Origin: Alphaproteobacteria bacterium
GTDB taxonomy: Bacteria; Pseudomonadota; Alphaproteobacteria; JAEULC01
Assembly (NCBI GenBank): GCA_020851015.1
Contig: JADZDN010000063.1
Location: 1-49,466, forward strand
Direction: 5' to 3'
Length of the DNA stretch: 49,466 nt
The position numbers were made by a program, and so were the translations under genes. Positions 8,627 through 16,735 of the stretch are shown here, piece by piece. The first letter of the stretch is position 1, and every line of letters begins with the position of its first letter. The notes under the pieces were generated by a model that saw nothing but the letters and a program-made list of their open reading frames with translations, was not told where the DNA came from and did no database searches.

Positions 8627-9321
8627 GACAGCTCGAGTCGGCGGCCGATCCGGCGCGCCATCGCCTCGGACGCCAGCAGCGCCGCCATCGATAGCGCTAC
8701 CGACACAAGGGTCAGCCGCAGCGCGCCGGCGTCGCCCCCCGGAACCTGCGTGTACGTGTAGATGGCAGAGGGCAGGGTCTGCGTTTCGCCCGGTATGTTC
8801 GACACGAAGGTGATGGTCGCGCCGAACTCGCCCATCGCCTTGGCGAAGCACAGAATCATCCCGGCAATGATTCCGGGCAGGATCAGCGGCAAGGTCACGG
8901 TGACGAACACCCAGACGGGGCGCGCGCCAAGCGTGTTCGCCGCATCCTCAAGCCGCCGGTCGACCGCCTCGATGGACAGGCGAATCGCGCGGACGAGCAA
9001 GGGAAATCCCATCACCGCGCAGGCAAGCGCCGCGCCGGTCCAGCGGAACGCGAACACGATGCCGAGGGCATGCTCAAGAAAGGCACCGATGGGCCCCTTG
9101 CGCCCGAACAGCAGCAGCAGGATGTAGCCCGTGACGACCGGCGGCAGGATCAGCGGCAGGTGCACGACGCCGTTGAGAACCAACCGGCCCCAGAAGCGTC
9201 CGCGCGCGAGCAGGAAGGCGATCGCGATGCCCAGCGGCAGACTGGCCACCGTCGCCCACAGCGAGACCTTGAGACTCAGGCGTACGGCGGTCCACTCCGC
9301 GGGCGACAGCGCATCCAGCAT
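8623..9321 (-). CDS. modB: Molybdate ABC transporter permease ModB
   Basis: Inner-membrane permease of 232 residues with about five membrane segments. It has the family's early motif VRLSLKVSLWATVASLPLGIA, the cytoplasmic coupling region EDAANTLGARPVWVFVTVTLPLILPGI and the ModB hallmark AKAMGEFGATITFVSNIPGETQTLPSAIY. Its length matches ModB of other bacteria (about 225-235). It starts 4 bp after the modA stop and overlaps modC by 4 bp, so the three are one transcript. Confidence 0.96.
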   Translation of the reverse strand: MLDALSPAEWTAVRLSLKVSLWATVASLPLGIAIAFLLARGRFWGRLVLNGVVHLPLILPPVVTGYILLLLFGRKGPIGAFLEHALGIVFAFRWTGAALACAVMGFPLLVRAIRLSIEAVDRRLEDAANTLGARPVWVFVTVTLPLILPGIIAGMILCFAKAMGEFGATITFVSNIPGETQTLPSAIYTYTQVPGGDAGALRLTLVSVALSMAALLASEAMARRIGRRLELS

Positions 9322-9325
9322 GCGA

Positions 9326-10117
9326 TCAGTCTAGCACGGAGAATCCCTGCTTCTCGAACAGCGGCTTGGCCTTGGCCGACCTCAAATAGGCGAGAAATCC
9401 CGGCGCGTCCGGGTTGCTGGCGTTCGCGGTCAGGGCGATCGGATAGACGATCGGCGGGTGCGTGTCCTGCGGGAAGGCGTCGACGATCTTGACGTTGGGA
9501 TCGGCCGCCGCGTCGGTCTGGTAGACGATGCCCAGCGGCGCCTCGCCGCGCGAGACCAGCAGAAGCGCCGCGCGCACGTTCTCGGCCTGGGCAATCTTGC
9601 TCTCGACCGACGGCCAGACCTTCAGCGCCTCGAGCGATGCCTTGCCGTACTTGCCCGCCGGCACGGCGGTCGTATCCGCCATCGCCAGGCGGCCCGTGCC
9701 CAGCAGCGACGCCAGGTCGAATCCCGGCGCGATCTTGGCCGTCACCTTGGAGTCCTTGGCGGCGATCAGCACGATCCGGTTGGCGAGAAGATTGCCGCGG
9801 GTCGCCGGCTTGATCAGGCTGCGCTGCTGCAGGTAGTCCATCCAGTCGAGATCGGCCGAGATGAACATGTCGGCGGGCGCGCCCTGCTCGATCTGCTTGG
9901 CGAGCGCCGAACTCGCGGCATAGGAGATCGCCGGGTTCTTGCCGGTTTCGGCCTTCCACTGCTGGGCGATGTCGTCCAGCGCGTTCTTCAGGCTCGCCGC
10001 GGCGAAGATGACGGGCTGCGTGGTCTGCGCCGCTGCCGGGCCGGGACCGGCAAGCAGCGCAATCGCGAAAGCCAAGACCGCTGTACGGAGCCCGTGTCGT
10101 CTGCACCAAGTCTGCAT
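9326..10117 (-). CDS. modA: Molybdate-binding periplasmic protein ModA
   Basis: Periplasmic receptor for molybdate, 263 residues, with a signal peptide at about 1-30 (RTAVLAFAIALLAGPGPAAA). Oxyanion-binding features are visible: serine in AAASLKNAL, serine in YAASSALAKQIEQGAPADMF, and the late RGEAPLGIVYQTDA stretch with its tyrosine. The ATG at 10117 is chosen because GGGAGG lies 6 bp before it and the signal peptide begins there. An upstream ATG at 10165 would place the start inside the Mo-box at 10160-10183. Expression is probably repressed by molybdate-loaded ModE through that box; no modE gene is in the window. Confidence 0.95.
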   Translation of the reverse strand: MQTWCRRHGLRTAVLAFAIALLAGPGPAAAQTTQPVIFAAASLKNALDDIAQQWKAETGKNPAISYAASSALAKQIEQGAPADMFISADLDWMDYLQQRSLIKPATRGNLLANRIVLIAAKDSKVTAKIAPGFDLASLLGTGRLAMADTTAVPAGKYGKASLEALKVWPSVESKIAQAENVRAALLLVSRGEAPLGIVYQTDAAADPNVKIVDAFPQDTHPPIVYPIALTANASNPDAPGFLAYLRSAKAKPLFEKQGFSVLD

Positions 10118-10159
10118 GTGATACCTCCCGATCCCGCCTGCCCGGGAGATTCCGGCAGG

Positions 10160-10183
10160 CGTCATATCCCACTAAATATATCG
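10160..10183. promoter_or_regulatory. Mo-box-like operator 1 (ModE site) upstream of modA
   Basis: A 24-bp imperfect dyad: CGTCATAT (10160-10167), 8-bp spacer, ATATATCG (10176-10183). The Escherichia coli modA operator has the same 8-8-8 layout with arms CGTTATAT and ACATAACG, so the left arm agrees at 7 of 8 positions and the right at 6 of 8. It lies about 43 bp upstream of the modA ATG, where ModE normally binds. The comparison is from memory of the operator. Confidence 0.7.
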
Positions 10184-10202
10184 AGATCCGGCATTCGCCA
10201 AG

Positions 10203-10226
10203 CGGCGTATCTACCGGGATATGACG
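10203..10226. promoter_or_regulatory. Mo-box-like operator 2
   Basis: CGGCGTAT (10203-10210), 8-bp spacer, ATATGACG (10219-10226). Its right arm is the exact reverse complement of the left arm of operator 1. The outer arms of the two boxes form a perfect 12-bp inverted repeat (GCGTCATATCCC at 10159-10170 and its complement at 10216-10227). The box centres are 43 bp apart, about four helical turns. It may give cooperative ModE binding or also control the rightward M20 gene at 10311. Confidence 0.5.
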
Positions 10227-10310
10227 CTATCGTTCGGCATTCCACCCGACGGAGTCGGCTGGTATAGAGGACCGCGGCGGCAGACCGGCAGGGGCGGGGG
10301 GAAAGATCGG

Positions 10311-11561
10311 ATGGCGACGGCGCGCGAGCGGATTCTCGGCTGGGTCGACCAGGAGCGGGCCCAGATGATCGGATTTCTGCAGGAATTCGTGCGCTGCCGG
10401 ACGCCCAACCCGCCCGGCGATACGCGATCGGCGGCCAGTGTCGTCGCCCGGTTCCTCGACCGTCACAAGCTGCCCTACCGAACAATCGCGCCGAACGCCG
10501 AGATGCCCAACATCGTGGGGAGCTTCGACGGCGCCGGGCCGGGCAAGCACCTGGTCCTCAATGGCCACATGGACGTCTTCCCGGTGGCCGAGAACGGCGC
10601 CGGCTGGACCAAGGATCCCTGGGGCGGCGAGATCGCCGACGGCAAGCTCTACGGCCGCGGCGCCTGCGACATGAAGTGCGGTACCACCGCGTCGATCATG
10701 ACCTATATGCTGCTGCATCGGCTGAAGGACGCGTTCGCGGGCAAGCTGACGCTGACGGCGGTTTCCGACGAGGAGACGTTCGGTCCCTGGGGCGCGCGCT
10801 ACCTGATGGAGCATCATCCGGAGGTGCACGGGGATTGCTGCCTCAACGGCGAGCCTAGCGGCACCGGGACCGTGCGGTTCGGCGAGCGCGGGCCGCTGTG
10901 GGTCGAGTTCACCGTGCGCACGCCCGGATCGCACGGGTCCTACACCCATGCCTCGAAGAGCGCGACCAAGCTGGCGATGGCGCTCGCCGCCGACCTCGAG
11001 GAACTCACCAGGATCGAGGTGCGCCTAAGCGACAACATCCAGAAGGCGGTCGATGCCGGCCGGGCGGCGATGGACCAGGCCATGGGCAAGGGCGCGGGCG
11101 ACCTCGTCACGCGCGTCACGCTGAACATCGGCACCATCCATGGCGGGGCCAAGGTCAACATGGTGCCGTCGCACTGCACCTTCGAGGCCGATTTCCGCAT
11201 GCCCTGCGGCATGACGGCGGCCGAGCTGACGCCGCGGATCAAGGCGATCGTCGACCGCTATCCCGAGATATCCATGCGCGTCACCGGCGGCAACGATCCG
11301 ACCTGGTGCGATCCCTATCACGCGATGGTCGACATCCTGCGCGACACGGTGGAATCGCTGGGCAGGCCCAAGCCGACGCCGATCGTCAACCTTGGCGGCA
11401 CCGACGCGCGGCTATGGCGGCAGATCGGGGTGCCGGCCTATGTCTATGGGCCGTCGCCCAAGACGATGGGATCGCTGGACGAGCATGTCGACATCGAGGA
11501 ATTCCTCCATGTCGTGCGCACCCATGCGCTGGCGGCCTATGCCTATCTGGCCGGACGCTAG
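10311..11561 (+). CDS. M20-family metallohydrolase (ArgE/DapE/ACY1 type)
   Basis: A 416-residue di-zinc amidohydrolase or deacylase. The full metal-ligand set is visible: His in VLNGHMDVFPV, bridging Asp in YGRGACDMKCG, the catalytic and ligand glutamates in SDEETFGPWG, an acidic ligand in LNGEPSG, and the C-terminal His in SLDEHVDIEEF. A dimerisation domain covers about residues 190-310. The ATG at 10311 is preceded by GGGGGGAAAG; the frame is open upstream but non-homologous. It is convergent with the M24-fold gene, and the two stop codons share one CTAG (11558-11561). It could cleave an N-acyl or N-succinyl amino acid or a dipeptide; the substrate is not evident. Confidence 0.88.
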   Translation: MATARERILGWVDQERAQMIGFLQEFVRCRTPNPPGDTRSAASVVARFLDRHKLPYRTIAPNAEMPNIVGSFDGAGPGKHLVLNGHMDVFPVAENGAGWTKDPWGGEIADGKLYGRGACDMKCGTTASIMTYMLLHRLKDAFAGKLTLTAVSDEETFGPWGARYLMEHHPEVHGDCCLNGEPSGTGTVRFGERGPLWVEFTVRTPGSHGSYTHASKSATKLAMALAADLEELTRIEVRLSDNIQKAVDAGRAAMDQAMGKGAGDLVTRVTLNIGTIHGGAKVNMVPSHCTFEADFRMPCGMTAAELTPRIKAIVDRYPEISMRVTGGNDPTWCDPYHAMVDILRDTVESLGRPKPTPIVNLGGTDARLWRQIGVPAYVYGPSPKTMGSLDEHVDIEEFLHVVRTHALAAYAYLAGR

Positions 11562-12718
11562 ACGCAGACCTTGTATTCGGGCACCAGCCGGCTCAGGACC
11601 TCGCGGCCGGCGGCGGTGATGGCGATCGTGTGGCCGGCGGACATCGCCAGGTTCTTCTCGGCGTCGATCAGGATCGCGTGCAGGAACAGCACCATGCCGG
11701 GCTCGGCCGGCAGGGGATTGCCGGAATAGAGCATCGGCGGCACGTCCATCCAGGTCGGGCGGTAGCTGGCGCCCAGCGAATAGCCGCAGGCGGACATGCG
11801 GAACTTGCCGTAGCCGGCGGCGTCGTAGACGCGGCGGTGCGCATCGTCGATCTCGCCCAGCGGCCGGCCCGGCTTGGCCGCCTCCGTCATCGCCTGCAGC
11901 GCGTCGCGCGTCACCTCGAACATGCGGCGCTGCTGCTCGTTCGGCTTGCCGATCGCGACCGTGCGCATCAGGCAGGCGCAGTAGTGCCGGTAGCTCGCCG
12001 CGAACTCCATCGTCAACTGGTCGACCGGATCGAGGTGGCGAAAGCCGGTGGCGCTGCGCACCAGCAAGGCGCGGTCGCCCGAGCCCAGCACCGGACCGGA
12101 CGGCGGCGGGTCGCCCCCGCCGTCGAAGATGACCTTCGAGCCGGCGCCGGCGATCACGCCCTCGAACGCGCCGGGCTTCGCGGCGTCCAGCATGGCGATC
12201 AGCGCGTCGTCGGCCAATTCCGCCGCCCGCCGCACATAGGCGATCTCCGTCGGCGATTTCACCACCCGCAGCGCGCGGACCAGGTTCGAGGCATCGACGA
12301 GGCTGCACCAGCCTTCGAGCTGGCGGCGGACCAGCTCGTACTTGTCCGCCGTCAGGCCGAACGCCCGCAGCTCGATGCCGACCCGGCAGCCCTTCAGCTT
12401 CTTCTCCTCCAGGATCGCGCGGAGCTCGCGCGAGGGGTCGGCACCCTCGGCGTCGTACCACAGGCGGATGTCCTCGATCGTCGAGGTGCGGCGCGCCTGC
12501 TCCAGGTCCGGCCGGCGGGTCAGCAGCGTCATGGGTTGCGCGTCCGCGGTCAGCGCCAGGCACTGGAAGAACACGAAGCCGGTCGTGTCGAAGCCGGTCA
12601 GGTAGTAGAGGCTCTCCTGCGCGAACAGCAGGACGGCGTCGAGTTTCTCGCGCTTCAGGGCGTCGCGGGCGCGCGCCACGCGCTGGGCGAATTCGCCGCG
12701 GTCGAAATGCAGGGCCAT
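11558..12718 (-). CDS. M24 'pita-bread' hydrolase lacking metal ligands (creatinase / ectoine-hydrolase-like)
   Basis: A 386-residue two-domain protein of the Xaa-Pro peptidase/creatinase fold. The N-terminal creatinase domain is about 1-145 (LDAVLLFAQESLYYLTGFDTTGF) and the catalytic-fold domain about 155-380. In metal-dependent M24 enzymes five ligands (Asp, Asp, His, Glu, Glu) are strict. Here the matching motifs read LTMEFAASY (Asp to Glu), YCACLMRT (Asp to Cys), GYSLG (His to Tyr), GMVLFLHA (Glu to His) and MSAGHTIAI (Glu lost). It is thus probably a metal-independent member like creatinase or ectoine hydrolase, or a dead enzyme. It lies 28 bp after the AbgB-like gene on the same strand, likely in one operon. 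The substrate is unknown; a C-N bond in a small non-peptide compound is a reasonable guess. Confidence 0.75.
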   Translation of the reverse strand: MALHFDRGEFAQRVARARDALKREKLDAVLLFAQESLYYLTGFDTTGFVFFQCLALTADAQPMTLLTRRPDLEQARRTSTIEDIRLWYDAEGADPSRELRAILEEKKLKGCRVGIELRAFGLTADKYELVRRQLEGWCSLVDASNLVRALRVVKSPTEIAYVRRAAELADDALIAMLDAAKPGAFEGVIAGAGSKVIFDGGGDPPPSGPVLGSGDRALLVRSATGFRHLDPVDQLTMEFAASYRHYCACLMRTVAIGKPNEQQRRMFEVTRDALQAMTEAAKPGRPLGEIDDAHRRVYDAAGYGKFRMSACGYSLGASYRPTWMDVPPMLYSGNPLPAEPGMVLFLHAILIDAEKNLAMSAGHTIAITAAGREVLSRLVPEYKVCV

Positions 12719-12746
12719 GGATGGGATTCCTCGGTGCTGGATAAGT

Positions 12747-14369
12747 TCAGTCCGTCGGCTGGGTCGGGATCACCCATTCCCGCCGGCCGCGCGGTGTTTC
12801 GATATACTCCGGCCAGCGGTAGTGGATCGGCGGGTCGTAGTCGCATAGCGGCGCGATCCATTTGCTGCCGCCGATGCCGCCGCCGGTGCGCTCGACGAAC
12901 TCGGCCTTCGCCGCCGCCAGCAGGGCGGGTTGCCCGAGCAGATCCAGGATGGTCATGGCGATGGTCTGCGACGTGACCGCGATCATCGGGTCGATGCAGG
13001 GCTTGAGGCCGCCCAGCGCATTGATGACCCAGCCCGGATAGGAATAGCCGGGCCGCGGCGCGGCGAGCAGCGGTCGCCCGACCATCAGGCGCGCCGTCGG
13101 CGCATGCCAGCAATATTCCGTATAATCGTCGGACGAGGCGTTGATCTGGGTCGGCGGCAGGGTCTGGCGCTGCTGGCGCTCGGCTTCCTCCGGTTCGATC
13201 AGCTGCTCGATCTCCGGCATGAACGGCCGGTCCATCGGGGCCATGCCGAGGTTGCGCTGGATCGACTGGGCCAAGGCGATGGCTTCGCCTTCGAACCGCG
13301 GCGCGCCGACCGCCTTCAGATTGGCCCAGGTGGCGCGCGCCATCGCATGGTTCGGCAGGCCGGGGCGCGACTTGGCGATCCAGTTTCGCCGCCACTGGCA
13401 ATGCGCCACCAGCGCCGCGCTTTCGGCATAACGGTCGAGCGCCCGCACCACGTGCTCGGCCATGTCGATGGTCGGCACGCGGATGAAATACATGATCTGC
13501 GCCATTGCCGCCGGCAGGTTGTCGGCGGTGGCTTGGCCCATGGCGAGGATCGCCTCGTTGATGGTCCAGCTCTTGGCGGTCGGCAGCATGTGTTCCTTCA
13601 GCGCCTTGCCGAAGAGGTACATCGCCACCACGGCGTCGTTGGCGCCGGGCGCCCGCGAGCCGGCGTGGTAGCCGGTCACGGCCGACTGGTCCTGCTGGGC
13701 CATCCAGGTTTCGGGCTCGTCGCAGGTGAAGCTGTAGAGCACGCCGTAGCCGGCGCCGGAATGCGTGTCCCAGCGTACCGTATTGCAATATGGCATGGCC
13801 CAGAACGGATGGAACGAGATCGCGGCGTCCATGTCGTCGTAGTAGCCGCGGGCGGCGTGGATCGGCTTCGAGCCGCGGGTCTTCTCGGCCGGCTCGCCCA
13901 TGAACTTGAGCCGCCCCTTGATGCCCAGCCGCTCCATGACGGCCTTGGCCGCCAAGAAGCCGCCCAGGGAGGAAATGCCGAGCGCGGAATGCGGATCGGT
14001 ATGACCGCCGGCATGCGGGCTGAGGCCGGACCGCGGTCGCTTCACGACGTCGGCGGCCTGGCAGTTGCCCGGTACGCCGTCATATTCGGCATAGCCGCCG
14101 ATGGTGGGTCCCTTGCCGTTCTCCCACACCGCCGCGAAGGCGGTCGGCATGCCGCCGCTGCCGGCCTCCACGCTGAAACCTTGCCGGCGCAGCAGATCGA
14201 CGTAGAACGCGGCGGACCGGTACTCGCGCCAGGCCGTCTCGCCAAAATCCCAGACGGTCGCGCACCAGGTCGAGAGATCCCCGAGATTGTCCCCTACCCA
14301 AGCGCGCGCGAGATCCTTCGCGTCCGACACTCCGTCCCCCTCGATGCCGTGCCTGCGATCCGAGGGCAT
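12747..14369 (-). CDS. AbgB-like M20D amidohydrolase-fold protein with altered metal ligands
   Basis: About 540 residues, resembling the p-aminobenzoyl-glutamate hydrolase subunit AbgB (about 480). Family landmarks are present: PTIGGYAEYDGVPG, GEPAEKTRGSK and AAISFHP. Usual ligands are changed: the CGHN motif becomes AGGHTDPH (Cys to Gly), PAEE becomes PAEK (Glu to Lys), and the late HKGM His is absent (PCIDPM). An extended C-terminal tail (about 40 residues ending REWVIPTQPTD) follows the usual domain. Start options are the ATG at 14369 (540 residues) and a GTG at 14330 behind GGGGGAC (527 residues); no ribosome site is decisive. It precedes the M24-fold gene in a probable two-gene operon and is divergent from the Pot-type operon. 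Activity is uncertain. Confidence 0.7.
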   Translation of the reverse strand: MPSDRRHGIEGDGVSDAKDLARAWVGDNLGDLSTWCATVWDFGETAWREYRSAAFYVDLLRRQGFSVEAGSGGMPTAFAAVWENGKGPTIGGYAEYDGVPGNCQAADVVKRPRSGLSPHAGGHTDPHSALGISSLGGFLAAKAVMERLGIKGRLKFMGEPAEKTRGSKPIHAARGYYDDMDAAISFHPFWAMPYCNTVRWDTHSGAGYGVLYSFTCDEPETWMAQQDQSAVTGYHAGSRAPGANDAVVAMYLFGKALKEHMLPTAKSWTINEAILAMGQATADNLPAAMAQIMYFIRVPTIDMAEHVVRALDRYAESAALVAHCQWRRNWIAKSRPGLPNHAMARATWANLKAVGAPRFEGEAIALAQSIQRNLGMAPMDRPFMPEIEQLIEPEEAERQQRQTLPPTQINASSDDYTEYCWHAPTARLMVGRPLLAAPRPGYSYPGWVINALGGLKPCIDPMIAVTSQTIAMTILDLLGQPALLAAAKAEFVERTGGGIGGSKWIAPLCDYDPPIHYRWPEYIETPRGRREWVIPTQPTD

Positions 14370-14416
14370 AGTGTCACCGGCGTTCCGCATTGCCAAGGCG
14401 ATGTGCCCTGAATTCC

Positions 14417-14445
14417 TTGACTTGCCTGGGTTGCGGAGGTGAAAT
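14417..14445 (+). promoter_or_regulatory. Candidate promoter of the Pot-type operon
   Basis: TTGACT (14417-14422), 17-bp spacer, TGAAAT (14440-14445). This is a well-spaced sigma-70 match in the 163-bp gap between the divergent AbgB-like gene and the binding-protein gene, leaving a leader of about 80 nt. By-eye match only. Confidence 0.4.
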
Positions 14446-14532
14446 CTCTGCGGGAGACGCGGTGAATGGCGCTGCCTGCGGCGCGCCGCCAGACGACAGC
14501 AACCGAAATTCATCCAAGCGGAGGGGAGCTAC

Positions 14533-15585
14533 ATGAACGTCACCAAGATCGGGGCCATGGCGCTTGTTGGCGCGGGACTCGTGTTCGCCGCGCAGCCGGC
14601 CGGCGCGCAGCAGAAATCGATCACCATTTCGTCGTGGGGCGGCGCGTTCCAGAAGGCGCAGCGCGAGGCATGGTTCAACCTGGTCGAGAAGGAGCTTGGC
14701 GTCACGATCAAGGAGGACACGACCTCGGGCATCGCGGATATCCGCACGCAGGTCGCCTCGGGCAAGCCGACCTGGGACCTTTCGACGCAGGGCGCCGATA
14801 CCTGCGCGCTGCTGCAGAAGGAAGGCAAGCTCGAGAAGATCGACGACGCGATCATCAACGATCCCGGCGTGCCCGCGGCGCTGAAGGGCACGCACTGGAT
14901 CTCGCAGATCGTCTATTCGACGGCGATCGGCTGGCGCAAGAAGGCGTTCGGCGACAAGACGCCGAACGGCTGGGCGGCGTTCTGGGATACCAAGAACTTC
15001 CCGGGCCAGCGGTCGATGCGCAAGCACCCGATCTACAATCTGGAGGCGGCGCTGATCGCGGACGGCGTGCCGATGGACAAGCTCTATCCGCTCGACGTCG
15101 ACCGCGCCTTCAAGAAGCTGGCGCAGGTGAAGCCGCACGTGCTGGTGTGGTGGAGTTCGGGGGCGCAGTCGGCCCAGGTGCTGCAAGACGGCGAGGTCGA
15201 CATGGTGCAGGCGTGGAACGGTCGCGTCCAGGCGGCCATGGAGGACAAGGGAGGCAAGGGCGGCCCGCTCGGCATCACGTTCGACCAGCAAATGCTGGTC
15301 TCGGACTGCTGGCTGATGCCGAAGGGCGCGCCGAACAAGGATCTGGCGATGAAGGCGCTCGCGATCATGATGCGGCCCGAGGTGAACGCGCGCATCTCGC
15401 TCTACATCAACTATGCGCCGTCGAACCTCAAGGGCTTCGACGCCGCCGTCATTCCGCCGGAAAAGCTGCCCGGCCTGCCGAACTCGCCGCAGAACAAGGA
15501 CAAGGGCTTCGTGATGTCGGTCGACTGGTGGGTCGAGAACTCCGACGAGATGGTAAAGCGTTTCGACGCTTTCCTGCAGCAATAG
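14533..15585 (+). CDS. PotD-like (spermidine/putrescine-type) ABC periplasmic binding protein
   Basis: Periplasmic receptor of 350 residues with a signal peptide at about 1-25 (cut after AGA). The mature protein opens with SITISSWGGAFQKAQREAW, the usual first strand of the polyamine/iron-type family, and proceeds through IADIRTQVASGKPTWDL and a second lobe ending in SVDWWVENSDEMVKRF. GGAGGGGAG precedes the ATG. It heads an operon with ATPase and two permeases. Members of this group carry polyamines, opines, amino acids or thiamine-like compounds; the acidic residues that grip polyamines in PotD are not obvious, so the ligand is open. The flanking hydrolases suggest an amide- or amine-containing substrate. 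Confidence 0.87.
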   Translation: MNVTKIGAMALVGAGLVFAAQPAGAQQKSITISSWGGAFQKAQREAWFNLVEKELGVTIKEDTTSGIADIRTQVASGKPTWDLSTQGADTCALLQKEGKLEKIDDAIINDPGVPAALKGTHWISQIVYSTAIGWRKKAFGDKTPNGWAAFWDTKNFPGQRSMRKHPIYNLEAALIADGVPMDKLYPLDVDRAFKKLAQVKPHVLVWWSSGAQSAQVLQDGEVDMVQAWNGRVQAAMEDKGGKGGPLGITFDQQMLVSDCWLMPKGAPNKDLAMKALAIMMRPEVNARISLYINYAPSNLKGFDAAVIPPEKLPGLPNSPQNKDKGFVMSVDWWVENSDEMVKRFDAFLQQ

Positions 15586-15598
15586 CGCCATAAGGCGC

Positions 15599-15623
15599 GG
15601 GGCGAGGCGCAGCGCTTCGCCCC
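15599..15623 (+). other. Intercistronic hairpin between binding-protein gene and ATPase gene
   Basis: Arms GGGGCGA (15599-15605) and TCGCCCC (15617-15623) with further GC pairing inside the loop. There is no T-run after it, so it is not an intrinsic terminator. It probably stabilises the upstream message or dampens read-through so that the binding protein is made in excess. Confidence 0.55.
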
Positions 15624-15655
15624 GCCGCCGGCTTCAGGTCGCCGCGGGCACCAAC

Positions 15656-16735
15656 ATGGCGATGTCGCTGCCGATCTCGATTCGCTCCGTCACCAAGCGC
15701 TACGGGGCGTTCGCGGCGCTCGACGATATCGGGCTGGAGATCGCGAGCGGCGAATTCATCACGCTGCTCGGCCCGTCCGGATCGGGCAAGACGACGCTGC
15801 TGATGGTCCTGGCCGGTTTCATCCGGCCGGACAGCGGCGAAGTGCGCTTCGGCGACCGCGACGTTTCGCTTACCCCGCCGCACAAGCGCGACGTCGGCAT
15901 GGTGTTCCAGAACTACGCGCTGTTCCCGCACATGTCGGTCGCGGGCAATCTTGCCTATCCGTTGAAGCTGCGCGGCGTCGGCAAGGCGGACATCGCCCGG
16001 CGCGTCGGACGCGCGCTCGACATGGTCCAGCTCCAGGGCCTGGGCGACCGCCAGGTCGACCAGCTGTCGGGCGGACAGAAGCAGCGCGTCGCGCTGGCGC
16101 GCGCGATCATCTTCGAGCCGCGCATCCTCTTGATGGACGAGCCGCTGTCGGCCCTCGACAAGAAGCTGCGCGAGCAGATGCAGATCGAGGTGCGCCACCT
16201 GCACCGGCGCCTCGGCATGACGACGGTCTACGTCACGCACGACCAGCGCGAGGCGCTCACCATGTCGGACCGGATCGCGGTGATCGACCGCGGCCGGTTC
16301 AGGCAGATCGGCCGGCCGCGCGACATCTACGAGCGGCCGGACAGCCGGTTCATCGCCGAGTTCATCGGCGAATCGAGCTTCCTGCCGGTGACGGTGCGCG
16401 ATGGCGCGGCCTGGCTCGGCGAGCGCGCCTTGAAGCTCGCGCGCGTGCCGCCCGGCGCGGCGGGCGGCCATCTGCTCGTCCTGCGGCCGGAAAAACTGCA
16501 AATCCTCTCGGCCGACGCCGCCGATGGACTGAATCGGCTGGACGGCGAGGTCAAGGAGATCGTCTACCAGGGCGAAAGCTCGCTGCTCTATGTGGCGCTT
16601 GCCGGCGGACAGCAGGTCGCGATCCGGCAGCCGGCGACCAGCGCGGCGCCGGCCGTGCCGGACATCGGCGCGCCGATCCGGCTGGGCCTCGCGCCATCCG
16701 ATACGATCATCGTGCCCGCGGACGCCGCGCAATGA
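15656..16735 (+). CDS. PotA-like ABC transporter ATP-binding protein
   Basis: A 359-residue ATPase. Walker A GPSGSGKT lies near residue 40, signature LSGGQKQRVALARAI near 137 and Walker B ILLMDEPLSALD near 157. A C-terminal TOBE-type regulatory domain covers about 275-355 (LLVLRPEKLQIL, then GEVKEIVYQGESS). ATG codons occur at 15656 and 15662; neither has a strong ribosome site and the first is used. The stop overlaps the next permease start (ATGA at 16732). It energises uptake through the two downstream permeases. Confidence 0.92.
   Translation: MAMSLPISIRSVTKRYGAFAALDDIGLEIASGEFITLLGPSGSGKTTLLMVLAGFIRPDSGEVRFGDRDVSLTPPHKRDVGMVFQNYALFPHMSVAGNLAYPLKLRGVGKADIARRVGRALDMVQLQGLGDRQVDQLSGGQKQRVALARAIIFEPRILLMDEPLSALDKKLREQMQIEVRHLHRRLGMTTVYVTHDQREALTMSDRIAVIDRGRFRQIGRPRDIYERPDSRFIAEFIGESSFLPVTVRDGAAWLGERALKLARVPPGAAGGHLLVLRPEKLQILSADAADGLNRLDGEVKEIVYQGESSLLYVALAGGQQVAIRQPATSAAPAVPDIGAPIRLGLAPSDTIIVPADAAQ

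Noticed and set aside
10118..10165. ATG at 10165 as modA start
   Set aside because: It lies in the Mo-box and would put 16 residues before the signal peptide; the ATG at 10117 has GGGAGG at the right distance.
15599..15623. Hairpin read as a rho-independent terminator
   Set aside because: No T-run follows and the operon clearly continues with overlapping genes, so a stabilising or attenuating role fits better.
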